A stretch of DNA of 45,102 nucleotides from the IMG/VR virus record IMGVR_UViG_3300025617_000040, positions 1 through 45,102 of that record. One strand, 5' to 3'. Made by a program: the position numbers and the translations under genes. Within the stretch, counting starts at the first letter, position 1, and each line of letters opens with the position of its first letter. Shown piece by piece: positions 1-8,932 of the stretch. Origin of the DNA: a virus. The notes under the pieces were generated by a model. The model saw only the letters and a program-made list of their open reading frames with translations. It was not told the origin of the DNA and ran no database searches.

Positions 1-1
1 G

Positions 2-619
2 ATTAAAATTGAAAGTGAAAGAGCCTCTCGTAATCTTGCAGAGATTTATGGAGAACCTTTATGGTGCGCTGGTACTGGTATGCGAAATACTCATCTTCGC
101 GCTATTGCTCCTACCGTTAGTAATAGTAAGTTGTCTGGAAACATATCGCCAGGAATAGAGCCTTGGGCTGCGAACGTTTTTACAGAGCAAAGCGCTAAAG
201 GTACTTTTATCAGAAAGAATCCTACATTAGAAAGGATATTAGAAGAACATAATTTGAATACAAATGAAACATGGAATAAAATATTGGCTGACGGAGGTAG
301 TGTCCAGGATATTACTGCTTTGGATAGTATCAGTATGGGTCATGACATACCAGTTAAAGAGGTTTTTAAGACGTTTAAAGAGATTAATCAACTGGAATTA
401 GTTAATCAAGCAGGTATAAGACAACAGTATATAGATCAGTCTGTTAGTTTAAACTTAGCTTTTCCTTCTGAAGCTACGCCTAAATGGCTTAATAAAGTAC
501 ATATGGAAGCCTGGAAGAAAGGAGTTAAGACTTTATATTATACTAGAACTGAAAGTGTCTTACGTGGAGATATTGCGCAGCAAGCAATGAATGAAGATTG
601 TTTAGCTTGTGATGGCTAA
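2..619 (+). CDS. nrdA: Ribonucleoside-diphosphate reductase large subunit, C-terminal part (5' truncated by window)
   Basis: This is the C-terminal ~205 residues of a class I ribonucleotide reductase alpha subunit, which reduces NDPs to dNDPs for phage DNA synthesis. The frame is open from base 2, upstream of the first in-frame ATG at 80, so the gene enters from outside the window. Family marks seen: SERASRNLAEIYGE, SNSKLSGNISPGIEPW, the neighbouring radical-transfer tyrosines in KTLYYTRTES, and a C-terminal CLAC (CxxC) that in this family shuttles reducing equivalents to the active site. The catalytic thiyl cysteine and nucleotide-binding parts lie upstream and cannot be checked. It converges on the leftward structural operon and ends just before a strong hairpin. 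The small subunit and thioredoxin/glutaredoxin partners are expected upstream. Identification is secure; the subclass (T4-like Ia) is inferred. Confidence 0.95.
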   Translation: MKIESERASRNLAEIYGEPLWCAGTGMRNTHLRAIAPTVSNSKLSGNISPGIEPWAANVFTEQSAKGTFIRKNPTLERILEEHNLNTNETWNKILADGGSVQDITALDSISMGHDIPVKEVFKTFKEINQLELVNQAGIRQQYIDQSVSLNLAFPSEATPKWLNKVHMEAWKKGVKTLYYTRTESVLRGDIAQQAMNEDCLACDG

Positions 620-648
620 AGGCTAAAAGTTATAACTTTTTAATACAT

Positions 649-688
649 AAAAAAACCGCTGGTAATTAATTTTACTAGCGGTTTTTAT
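649..688. terminator. Bidirectional intrinsic terminator between convergent genes
   Basis: Bases 651-664 (AAAAACCGCTGGTA) pair with 673-686 (TACTAGCGGTTTTT) with a single mismatch, leaving an A/T loop. The stem is flanked by A-runs on one side and T-runs on the other, so it can act as a rho-independent terminator in both directions. It lies 30 bases after the nrdA stop and overlaps the last codons and stop of the leftward M15 peptidase gene. Confidence 0.9.
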
Positions 689-1067
689 TTGTAAAGTTCC
701 AACGAGCATTGGTACCTCTAATATCTACATGTGTGAACGAATTGTATCTACCAACTCCTCCTTTTGTTATAGTTTCAGTTTTCATTAAGTCTTCAACTAA
801 ATCTGCTACCTCAGCTGGTTCAATACCTTTTATATTTATATCAGCAGCTTTGCCTTTTAAATGTTGCGATGATTTGACTCCTCCGATAGAAGCGTTATGC
901 TCAGAACATCTATAAGCACTATTTGGCGTAAAGCCTACACCAACTTTATCTCTAATTACTTGTAAGTCTTTAGCTAATTCTTCTACGTTTTTTTTAACAA
1001 ATTCAGGCATATCACAACCACACTTACATTGAAATTCGCTAAGGTTAAAATTCTTAGTTAATTGCAT
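675..1067 (-). CDS. M15-family zinc peptidase, putative endolysin
   Basis: A 130-residue protein matching the small Peptidase_M15_3 / D-alanyl-D-alanine carboxypeptidase-like endolysins that cut peptidoglycan cross-link peptides. Expected zinc ligands are visible: His69 and Asp76 in SSQHLKGKAADI, and His113 in FTHVDIRG. The C-terminal ARWNF also fits the family. An N-terminal cysteine group (CKCGC, residues 14-18) is seen. There is no signal peptide, so a holin is needed for access to the wall. It is the last gene of the leftward operon and its stop lies inside the terminator stem. The start overlaps the previous stop as TAATG, suggesting translational coupling. Family assignment is firm; a lysis role follows from position and family. 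Confidence 0.9.
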   Translation of the reverse strand: MQLTKNFNLSEFQCKCGCDMPEFVKKNVEELAKDLQVIRDKVGVGFTPNSAYRCSEHNASIGGVKSSQHLKGKAADINIKGIEPAEVADLVEDLMKTETITKGGVGRYNSFTHVDIRGTNARWNFTNKNR

Positions 1068-1384
1068 TATCTATTATTTAATTTATTAAATATTTTTAAA
1101 AATTCTTCTTCTGTAACTTTGAGTTTAAAGTTGATACCAGCTGACCATTGGTAAATTGGTTTTTTGTTTTTTATTAAAACTAAAACAGGCACTGATTTTA
1201 TTTCTTTTTGAAATTCTTTAGATTGATCTTCAAGCCAACCAAAATCAATTCTTATTCCACCTAATTTTTTTTGTGGTAAGTTATTTTTAGCGTTCCATTT
1301 AGCATTTATCTCAAGTAGTTCAAATTCTTGAGAGTAGCAACTAATAGTTGCAAGAGCAAATAATATAATTAAATTAATTTTCAT
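1067..1384 (-). CDS. Secreted thioredoxin-fold protein without catalytic cysteines
   Basis: A 105-residue protein with a short hydrophobic N-terminal signal (INLIILFALATIS). It is either cleaved near CYSQ or lipidated at Cys16; the lipobox TISC is imperfect. The rest fits a thioredoxin fold: AKWNAKNN sits where thioredoxins have the WCGPC site, SVPVLVLIKNKKP matches the cis-proline strand (Pro66), and a final helix EEEFLKIFNKL follows. Both active-site cysteines are asparagine here (Asn31, Asn34), so disulphide chemistry is not expected. It sits between the endolysin gene and a small membrane protein, suggesting a periplasmic or outer-membrane job in lysis or superinfection exclusion. That role is inference. 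It could also be an outer-spanin-like lipoprotein with chance similarity. Confidence 0.7.
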   Translation of the reverse strand: MKINLIILFALATISCYSQEFELLEINAKWNAKNNLPQKKLGGIRIDFGWLEDQSKEFQKEIKSVPVLVLIKNKKPIYQWSAGINFKLKVTEEEFLKIFNKLNNR

Positions 1385-1389
1385 TGCAT

Positions 1390-1671
1390 TTATTTTTGTA
1401 TTATTTTATATAGTTTTTCGTCTATTTTATCTAATTTCTTACTGTTTTCTTCAACTTTTTGCTGAGTATTCATAATAGTTTCTCTAACAAGACGATCTTT
1501 TAAATCATATTCAGTTCTTGTTACAGGTGGTTCTGGTAAATCTTTTGCTAGTTCTATATCCGATTTTAGTGTAAAATAAATTCCTACCATGGATACTGTG
1601 AAAGTAATAACTAAAACTATAGTTTTTATGTCAAGAATTAGTTCTGTGTTTTCGCTTATTTTTTGAGGCAT
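1390..1671 (-). CDS. Small single-pass membrane protein, possible spanin or holin-like lysis protein
   Basis: A 93-residue protein with one clear membrane segment (about residues 16-36, TIVLVITFTVSMVGIYFTL). It is followed by a proline-rich hinge (PEPPVTR) and a charged coiled-coil-like C-terminus. One membrane segment plus a coiled coil is the usual shape of an inner-membrane spanin, and some small holins look similar. It lies directly upstream of the secreted thioredoxin-fold protein and the endolysin. I recognise no family; a lysis role is inferred from topology and position. Confidence 0.6.
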   Translation of the reverse strand: MPQKISENTELILDIKTIVLVITFTVSMVGIYFTLKSDIELAKDLPEPPVTRTEYDLKDRLVRETIMNTQQKVEENSKKLDKIDEKLYKIIQK

Positions 1672-1688
1672 TTTATATTGTTTTTATA

Positions 1689-1922
1689 TTACTTTTTATA
1701 TTTACTTACTCTTCCTTTAGTATTTTTTTCTTTTTGGCCTCTTGCTTTCTCAGCAGGAGTAAGTTCACCCCAAGTAGCAGGTGTATCTTTAGATATTCTT
1801 TTAGTTGGTCTAAATGTATTTTCACCACCACTATAATCTTCTTTACCTTTTGGTGTTTTCCATTCTTCTTCAAACCAGCGTTTAAGATTTTTAAATGGAG
1901 ATGGTTTTAATTTAAATGCCAT
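1689..1922 (-). CDS. Small basic SPFK-motif protein
   Basis: A 77-residue lysine-rich protein starting MAFKLKPSPFK, chosen over a start 11 residues upstream because related proteins in the window begin MAFKLK or MAY. The motif SPFK is at residues 8-11. The C-terminal half (RPTKRISKDTP, TWGELTPAEKARGQK, GRVSKYKK) looks like a conserved basic module I recall from other marine phages and large DNA viruses, without a known function. There is no membrane segment. It lies between another SPxK protein and the lysis group. A nucleic-acid-binding or packaged role is speculation. Confidence 0.75.
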   Translation of the reverse strand: MAFKLKPSPFKNLKRWFEEEWKTPKGKEDYSGGENTFRPTKRISKDTPATWGELTPAEKARGQKEKNTKGRVSKYKK

Positions 1923-1923
1923 A

Positions 1924-2361
1924 CTATTTAGACTTATTTCCCCAGTTAGCAGCACCTACTTTTCTACACTTAACTAAAGCACCGCTAGCATAAGCTGATG
2001 GCCATTTTTTATAACGACTTTTTACTTTACCGTAGCAAGCATCTTTTTTTTGAAAAGGAGAACTTTTGCGGTTTTCGGTTTCTGCATTGCTTCGCTCTAT
2101 TGCTCGTTGCCTCTGTCTTTCTTTAGTTGGATTTGATTGAACTCCCCGATCCTGTAATTGCTTCTTACGTTCCTTGTTTGAAGAGTTGAAAGTGTTTTTA
2201 TTTTTTTTTACCTTCGCAGGTGATCCTATGTGATAACCTTTGTTCCCTTTAGCCCCTAAACCTTGAAGACCTATTTTTTTAGCAGGTGATTTATCACATC
2301 CGCAATCAGATTCTTTATTACTATGAGTTAAGTTTTGTATTTTAGATGTAAATGGTTTCAT
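1924..2361 (-). CDS. Basic SPAK/SPFQ-repeat protein with C-terminal WPSAYASGALVKC module
   Basis: A 145-residue, strongly basic protein. The start at 2361 (MKPFTSK) is preferred because the longer frame would run about 50 bases into the upstream gene and adds non-basic sequence. It carries SPAK at residues 25-28 and 47-50 and SPFQ at 101-104, all in Lys/Gly-rich linkers, plus a cysteine pair CGC at 20-22. The C-terminal module (about 107-145) includes WPSAYASGALVKCRKVGA, which I remember as widespread in marine phage and giant-virus proteins of unknown function. It follows the giant ejection protein in the operon. It belongs with the other SPxK proteins of this window. Confidence 0.8.
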   Translation of the reverse strand: MKPFTSKIQNLTHSNKESDCGCDKSPAKKIGLQGLGAKGNKGYHIGSPAKVKKNKNTFNSSNKERKKQLQDRGVQSNPTKERQRQRAIERSNAETENRKSSPFQKKDACYGKVKSRYKKWPSAYASGALVKCRKVGAANWGNKSK

Positions 2362-2383
2362 AAATATATATATTACGTAATTG

Positions 2384-5300
2384 TTAGTCTTTCTTACCCC
2401 ACTTTCTACTTTTCCATTTAGTAGAGCTTCCAAATTTTGATTTCTTTTTCTTTTTATCTTTACTAGTTTCTACCATTCCAACATCCCATTGACTGTAACC
2501 TAACATTAAAGCTATTGATTGCCAGTACTTAGTATCGTTATCTAAAGCGACTCTTATGTTGTCAGCTTTTCTAATAGCTCTATCTAAAGGTATATTAGTT
2601 GCAGCTGAAACAATTTGACCAGTAGCGTAATATGCAGGGTTATCTAAACCAAAACCTTTCATCTTCTCTCTAGTAGTTTTATAACTAAAAGCTCTACCTG
2701 CAGACATAAGTTTTCTCATTTTAGAATCAACCGGTGGAGATATACTTAATGCTCTTTGCGCTGCTACAGTAAAATCAGGTCTGTCTTTATCAGATTGTTT
2801 TTTAACTTCTATAGCTATATTCTTAAGAGTAGAAGCAATAGCTCCGTAAACACCAACCCCTCTTAATATAGAGTCAAGCATAGAGTTAGCCATTTGAATT
2901 TCTTTATTGTTTAACTCTTCTTCGTCATCTTCAAACAGTGAAGCAAATAATGCAGATTGTAATGCTGTAAATATAATATTCTGAACAGCCATATAATAAG
3001 CTATCTTTGTGATATTAGTTTTAGCATCTCCACGTCCATTCTTAAGATCTAAGAAAGCTTTTTTAGTCAATCTCATATATTGCATAGGAGTGTTTGCAAA
3101 AGCTAATACAACACGTCCTAATGGACTCGCTTGCTGTTGACTGATTCTATCAGGTCTACTTGACTGTTGGCTTTCTTCTGCAATCTCTTGGAAGTCTAAT
3201 AATGCTTGTTCCATTGCTGCATCATCTGTTAATGAAGGATCAGCTTTCTTTAAGGATTTAAATCTGTTCCTAACAAATGAAGCACCGCCTAAAGCAATAG
3301 CGAAGCTATCAGCCATTTGCGTAGGTAAGAATCCCATCTTTAATAAAGAAGCTTTTACAGCACCAGCTTTATTAGTAGCGGTTTCTGCAGCACTTGCAAT
3401 ATCATCGGCATTTATATCATTCTTTAAACCAGAACGTCTTTGTTTTAAGAAATCTGAATTAAACAACATAGCAAAGTCAGACCAAAATTGTTTTTGATTT
3501 GCAAAAGCTTTACCTGCTTCAATAGGATTATTATCTCCCCAATTTATAAAGTTAACTGTTGACAATGTTTGTAATAATGCTGATCTTGTGTTGAAGAACA
3601 TTATAGTACCTACAGAATCGTTAACCCAGTTCATAAACTTATTAGTTAACTTGTTGCTACCAGAAGGGCGGTTCCTACCACTCTTCATCCTGTATAGCAT
3701 ATCTTCCATAGCTTCTACGTAGTTATCTCCAAAGGCTGCTCTTAGTTTGTTTAAGTTATCTTTAGAAAATATTTCATCAACGTTTTCTTGCCACTCTTGT
3801 AAGAACTCAGCTCTTTTAGTGGTGTTAATCATATTGATGGCATCAGTAGTAATAGTGCCCGCTAACCAATCATTTTGAGGTTCTGGATATTTACCTAATG
3901 CTAAATCTAACTTTTTAGCAAATTCTACTAACTTAGGACTTTTATTAACAACGTTTATTAATTCTGTTTGGTCTTCTTTTGTTAATCCTGGAATATCAAT
4001 ACCTTGTTTAGCCCATAAATAAACTCTTACAGCATCTTCATTAGTAAAACCAGTTTCGTTTATTTTCTTTAAGCCAGCTGGTATGTTTTTTATACTTTTC
4101 TTAAGGTTTTTTACAATTAAAGCCGCATTTTCTTTATAGCTTTCAAAATCTCTTATGCCTCTTGAAAAAGGATCAAATAAGTTTTCTTTAAACCAAGCTT
4201 GCTGTTGATTACCTTTATCTCCTTTACCTAGTAGTTTGTATAATAAACCAGCAAAATCATCTGCTGACGGTGGTATAAAGAACTTAAATCTGCCTTTACC
4301 TCTAGCTAGCATTTTACCTTTAGCTTCAGATATTATTTTCTTAGCTTTAATACCTGTAGATTCCTCTATAATATTATTAAAATCATCGCTTAGTGGTACT
4401 TTAGAAAACTGTTGAGGCCCTTCGGATTCAGATATTATTTTTGTTAGCTTCTCAATACCTTCTTTTGTACTTAAGGAATTACTTTTCTCATTAATAATTT
4501 CTTTAAAATTAGGAAATAATCTAAAATATACAGTTTCTGAGGATATTACGGGTCTTACTACATTGGTTATTTCAGCTTTTAAGGAGTTATAAAACTTTGA
4601 AGCTTTAGAATCTTTACCTATAGCGTATGCTCCATGAGCTCCTATTTCTATTAAATCAACACCTTTGTATAAGTCTTCTACAATAGTATGATCTGAATCG
4701 TATGAAAAATACCCAGCATTACCGTTGTTTTTGTTTTTAATCTCGTCCCATAACGTCTTACCTTCTATAAGCTTATTGTTTAATGTGGTTGTTTTAGGAA
4801 ACTTTATATGTCCACTTCTATTGAGCCCTATTTTTGGACCTGTTAGTTTTTTATTTAAATCATTTATTATTTCTACTACGCTTTCTAAGTACTTTTTGTT
4901 ATTGTTTATAGACTCTAATAAAGCAATAGTATTACTCTCACTTATTTTTTTAGAAAGCTTCAATGTTTCTTTGGTAAAGTTTTTTAGTTTAATTTGATTA
5001 TTTTTAACTTCAAATAAGCTCGCGTTTAAACTACCAACTTGGGCTTTGTTGTTAAGTTTTACTTCTACTTTAAACTCAATTCCTTTAGGTCCTTTTATAG
5101 TTAAATCCCCTTTTTTTCCTGCTATGTAGTCTACTTTGAATCCTTTTCCTAGCTTACTCAACGATTCTCTTAATGCTTTTTCATACTTAAAACCATTATT
5201 AGAGCTTTTTATATCTTGCATCATAGCTATAATACCCTCGTGAGTTACTTCAGATAAAATAGTATCTTGTGTAGCTGTATCTGTTATTTTTAAATCTTCT

Positions 5301-8300
5301 AAATATTTTTTTGCTTTACTACTAAAGACACCTCCAAAATTTATCATAATATCAAATAAACTCTGTATATCCTTCGATCCTAATCCATTTTTAATAAAGA
5401 CTTCTTTGTTGGCTTCTAAACTAAATTGTATCTGCGCCGCTCCCGCTCTAATATCTGCTTTTTGCTCACTTGTTAATTCAGCTAATTCTCTTATTGCAGT
5501 GTTAGTAGTAATTTGACCATACAATCTAATAAGAGCTAATATAGTCTGAGCTCTAGGATCTTTTCCTGTAATCTTAACTAGCGTTTCGTCTTTGTTAATA
5601 CCAAAAGCAGCATAAAAATCTTCTTTAGTAATATTTCTTTTAAGATTAAACGGTATTAAACCAGCCCCTTTAGAAGTTCTTTCTCCTTTATCATAAAATG
5701 CTTGTTGTAATTTTCGAGGAACACCTACTCCTGTACCTATTAATTCTTCTCTAGCTGTTTCTCCCTCCAGTATTGCACCTTCGGGTAGCATAGATATGAA
5801 CATGTCTGCATGCTTTATAATCAAACGCTGCATATAAGGTATTTCTTTTGTAGCTAAGTTAGCTGCAGAAGTTGTAACCTTTTTAACCGTAGTCCTCCAC
5901 CAATCAGCAGTAATATCCGGAGCCATGTCTTTTAATTTAGCAAAAGACAACGCACTAAAGTCTTCAGAAACCATATCAGCTATAGCTTCACCAACGGCTT
6001 CTGTATAGTCTTTAGATCTTTGCGGCCCTAATATTATTCTAGGGTCCACTAATTTTTTCTTTCTATTTTCTTCAGAACGAATTTCGGTCATTGTTGTTTC
6101 AGGATCGTAATCTGAAGCAATCTGGATAGTTCCTTTACCTTCGCTATCTACAGCATCTAAACTAGCTTTAATAGTAGTTTCAATACCTAGACGTTTAGCT
6201 AAATCATTTGCTCTTAAATAACCTCTATTTACTAAGAATTTTTCAACATCTTGAGTTCCGTTGTATTCATTAACAAGCATTGCTTGAAGATCTGATCGCA
6301 TAGAATCTTGATAATCTTCTCTACTAACGTTTCTTTTTTGATCCGGAGCAATTGGATCGTACAATGCTTTTGTTCTGTTGGTAACAATTTTTTCTATAAC
6401 TGGCTGCACAGCTACTAAAACTTTTTGTTCTAAACGCTCTTGTTTACCACTTTTCATAAACTCTTTACCAAACTTAGCTGCAATTTCTCTACCTTCTTTT
6501 GCAACATCTTGTATTTTTAGTACTTGCTCTTTAACAGTATTAGAAACATCTTCCGATAAAGACTTAGAGAATTGTTCTTGACCTAATATTTTTACGTCTT
6601 TTATTTTAGTGGTTGATTGTGCTTCTGCTTCTTTTAGTTTTGATATAGTAGCATCAGATACTTCACCTGCTTTTATTCCTTCGTTGTATTCTTTTAAGAA
6701 ATTATACACTGATTCACCATCTTTAAAATTAAGATCATCTTTATTTAAACCTACAGCGCCTCTAATAAATCCAGAAATTGCACCACCTATTTTTTCAAAG
6801 GTAGTTTTATCGTAATTAATCTCCCCTTTAACAATACCATCAGAAAAGATATTCATAGTTTCAATACCTATATTTTCCTTACTTATGTTTCTTGCTTTTA
6901 TTTGTTGATCAACATAAGCTTTTTGCTTAGAAGTCATATTTCTTCTAAACTTATTTACAACTTTAGTTTGTTCTTTAGAGCTACCGATTAAAGCATTAAA
7001 TATAGGGTGTAGTACTTCGTGGGATGCTGTAGATATATCTCCAAAGCTTCCGGTAGCAATATCTACTTGATTTCTTATTTTAGCTTTATTTATAAAAGTA
7101 ACACCTTCTCCAGCAAATACTCCTGTAGATGTGTCCCATCCTTTAGGTAAACTACCAAATGCTTTTTCTATAGCCTTTTTATAACCTAGTTCTGTTTTAT
7201 ATACTTTAGATTTAATACCTACTTTTTTGCCAAATTCGTTAGCAGCATTGTAGTTTACGTTAAATCTTTTTTCAAATTCTGTTTCTAAAGCATTAGCTAC
7301 AGCTTCTTGACGTGATTGTATATCTACGTCTACTTCAGAGTTTTCATATTTAGTTTCAATTTCAGCAATTTTTGCTTGTAACTGTTTCTTTTTTATTTTG
7401 TTGCCTTCAGCAGTACCTAAAGCATTTATTTCTTTTTGTATTTTTATAGCTTCTGCTCTATCATCAACATCACTAATCCTACTATCAACCTTTTGATCTG
7501 CAGCTATATTTTGTCTTCTGTTATCTATTAACTTTTGAACAGCGGGGGAATTTTCAATTTGAATATCTGCTTTAACAATAGCTTCATCGCTCATTATTTT
7601 AATAGCATCAATAAATTTTTTACCGTTTACTTGCTTTTTGTTTACTACATATTTAGGACTACCAGTATTTATAGCTTTTGCTATTTCTATCGATGTAAAC
7701 GTTTTGTCAGCAAACCCTTCAATTAAAACTTCTTCTAAATTAAACTCTTGACCCGCGGCAGCTTGACCAGCAATCTCACTAGCCATACCTCCAGCCGTTT
7801 CAACAGCAGCACTAGCAGCAACTCTTGCCGCATTTGCTATTCCACTACGAGCACTTTTACTAACACCTTTGAACACCGCACTACCAGCTCCTGCAGTAAG
7901 TATTCCTGTTATACCGTCAATAGCTCCAATAGAAACACCTCTAGCTAGAGCTTTACTTTTAATATCATTAAATCCGTCTTCATCGTTTTGTAGCTTTCTG
8001 ATATAATCAAATCTTTTATCATCAGACATTTTAGACCAATCCAATCCATCTTCAACAGCTTTCTCTTGTATTAAAGCAGCTGTAGTCATACCTGTTTCCA
8101 TTGCTCCAGATAAACCTCCAAAAAATCCTGCTCCTGCACTAACACCAGCACCTACTGCAGTACCAATACCTGGTACAATAGAACCTACAGCAGCACCAGC
8201 CGCGGCAGAACCTCCAGCAGCCGCAGCTGCAGTACCTATTACTTCTTCGCTATCAGCAGCCGCTCTGACCATTTGAGCCATAGACATAGCTGTATATTGC

Positions 8301-8923
8301 AGCATAGCGGATGGATTATCCCACCAACCTCCTAAAAAAGCACTAAAGCCATTGTAGCCTTTTTCTTTTAGCTCAGCCATTTTTTGAGAAGCCGCAATCA
8401 TTTCATCCGTTTGTCCGTTAGCTTCTATATCTCTTGTTTTTTCTAAGAAATCTTTAACTTCCTGGTCAGTTGCTTCTTTTCCTTTATATATATCAAAAGC
8501 TTCGTTTACTGAAGCTCCCGCTGTCCATCCTGATTTACCAGCTCTATATATATCCCCTACAAAATCAGTAAACTCATTTTTACCAAAAAAGTCTTCTATG
8601 TAAGTGTTTTTTTCTTTAGTGTTTTCAAAATCACTAGCGTCTACTGATCTCGATAAACCACTTTCCGATTTGGATCCCGTATCGTTTTGAGACTCCACAA
8701 TCGGATCCGCAGCTGCAGAGTCTTGCGTCTTTGCTGTTTCTAGACCCATTAAGGAGCTGAAATCATTTTGACTGCCGTTATACCCAGTGCTTTTAAATAA
8801 CCCATAAGAATCATTAAAAGCATCTTCATTAGTTTTGATTAATTCTTTATAATCATCAAAAGTTCCATTGTAACCTTCTTCAGTGAATAAGTTGAATGCG
8901 TCTTGTAAAGCTTGTTCGTTCAT
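2384..8923 (-). CDS. Giant internal virion/ejection (polyvalent-type) protein with zincin and nuclease-like motifs
   Basis: A 2179-residue multidomain protein. In order: two related ~28-residue N-terminal repeats around GYNG (about 5-30 and 34-60); Gly/Ala-rich, membrane-seeking stretches (about 228-280 and 328-395); a zincin motif HEVLH at 635-639 inside TASHEVLHPIFNAL; long helical regions; a candidate PD-(D/E)xK nuclease core with Asp1273 in KKGDLTI and Glu1287/Lys1289 in KVEVKLN; and a hydrophobic C-terminal part (about 1940-2010) after NTPMQYMRL. The layout and C-terminus resemble large phage polyvalent and podovirus ejection proteins. It lies next to two other internal-protein genes. 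I infer that it is packaged and injected, and may form a membrane channel, cleave itself or a host protein, and act on DNA. The enzymatic motifs are seen; activity is not shown. Confidence 0.85.
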   Translation of the reverse strand: MNEQALQDAFNLFTEEGYNGTFDDYKELIKTNEDAFNDSYGLFKSTGYNGSQNDFSSLMGLETAKTQDSAAADPIVESQNDTGSKSESGLSRSVDASDFENTKEKNTYIEDFFGKNEFTDFVGDIYRAGKSGWTAGASVNEAFDIYKGKEATDQEVKDFLEKTRDIEANGQTDEMIAASQKMAELKEKGYNGFSAFLGGWWDNPSAMLQYTAMSMAQMVRAAADSEEVIGTAAAAAGGSAAAGAAVGSIVPGIGTAVGAGVSAGAGFFGGLSGAMETGMTTAALIQEKAVEDGLDWSKMSDDKRFDYIRKLQNDEDGFNDIKSKALARGVSIGAIDGITGILTAGAGSAVFKGVSKSARSGIANAARVAASAAVETAGGMASEIAGQAAAGQEFNLEEVLIEGFADKTFTSIEIAKAINTGSPKYVVNKKQVNGKKFIDAIKIMSDEAIVKADIQIENSPAVQKLIDNRRQNIAADQKVDSRISDVDDRAEAIKIQKEINALGTAEGNKIKKKQLQAKIAEIETKYENSEVDVDIQSRQEAVANALETEFEKRFNVNYNAANEFGKKVGIKSKVYKTELGYKKAIEKAFGSLPKGWDTSTGVFAGEGVTFINKAKIRNQVDIATGSFGDISTASHEVLHPIFNALIGSSKEQTKVVNKFRRNMTSKQKAYVDQQIKARNISKENIGIETMNIFSDGIVKGEINYDKTTFEKIGGAISGFIRGAVGLNKDDLNFKDGESVYNFLKEYNEGIKAGEVSDATISKLKEAEAQSTTKIKDVKILGQEQFSKSLSEDVSNTVKEQVLKIQDVAKEGREIAAKFGKEFMKSGKQERLEQKVLVAVQPVIEKIVTNRTKALYDPIAPDQKRNVSREDYQDSMRSDLQAMLVNEYNGTQDVEKFLVNRGYLRANDLAKRLGIETTIKASLDAVDSEGKGTIQIASDYDPETTMTEIRSEENRKKKLVDPRIILGPQRSKDYTEAVGEAIADMVSEDFSALSFAKLKDMAPDITADWWRTTVKKVTTSAANLATKEIPYMQRLIIKHADMFISMLPEGAILEGETAREELIGTGVGVPRKLQQAFYDKGERTSKGAGLIPFNLKRNITKEDFYAAFGINKDETLVKITGKDPRAQTILALIRLYGQITTNTAIRELAELTSEQKADIRAGAAQIQFSLEANKEVFIKNGLGSKDIQSLFDIMINFGGVFSSKAKKYLEDLKITDTATQDTILSEVTHEGIIAMMQDIKSSNNGFKYEKALRESLSKLGKGFKVDYIAGKKGDLTIKGPKGIEFKVEVKLNNKAQVGSLNASLFEVKNNQIKLKNFTKETLKLSKKISESNTIALLESINNNKKYLESVVEIINDLNKKLTGPKIGLNRSGHIKFPKTTTLNNKLIEGKTLWDEIKNKNNGNAGYFSYDSDHTIVEDLYKGVDLIEIGAHGAYAIGKDSKASKFYNSLKAEITNVVRPVISSETVYFRLFPNFKEIINEKSNSLSTKEGIEKLTKIISESEGPQQFSKVPLSDDFNNIIEESTGIKAKKIISEAKGKMLARGKGRFKFFIPPSADDFAGLLYKLLGKGDKGNQQQAWFKENLFDPFSRGIRDFESYKENAALIVKNLKKSIKNIPAGLKKINETGFTNEDAVRVYLWAKQGIDIPGLTKEDQTELINVVNKSPKLVEFAKKLDLALGKYPEPQNDWLAGTITTDAINMINTTKRAEFLQEWQENVDEIFSKDNLNKLRAAFGDNYVEAMEDMLYRMKSGRNRPSGSNKLTNKFMNWVNDSVGTIMFFNTRSALLQTLSTVNFINWGDNNPIEAGKAFANQKQFWSDFAMLFNSDFLKQRRSGLKNDINADDIASAAETATNKAGAVKASLLKMGFLPTQMADSFAIALGGASFVRNRFKSLKKADPSLTDDAAMEQALLDFQEIAEESQQSSRPDRISQQQASPLGRVVLAFANTPMQYMRLTKKAFLDLKNGRGDAKTNITKIAYYMAVQNIIFTALQSALFASLFEDDEEELNNKEIQMANSMLDSILRGVGVYGAIASTLKNIAIEVKKQSDKDRPDFTVAAQRALSISPPVDSKMRKLMSAGRAFSYKTTREKMKGFGLDNPAYYATGQIVSAATNIPLDRAIRKADNIRVALDNDTKYWQSIALMLGYSQWDVGMVETSKDKKKKKSKFGSSTKWKSRKWGKKD

Positions 8924-8932
8924 TATTTAATT

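Noticed and set aside
80-619. Complete small gene starting at ATG 80
   Set aside because: The frame is open upstream to base 2 with conserved ribonucleotide reductase residues, so 80 is an internal methionine of a truncated gene.
2362-2433. Longer start for the SPAK/SPFQ protein (2433)
   Set aside because: It would overlap the 2179-residue gene by about 50 bases and lacks the composition of related starts; ATG at 2361 is favoured.
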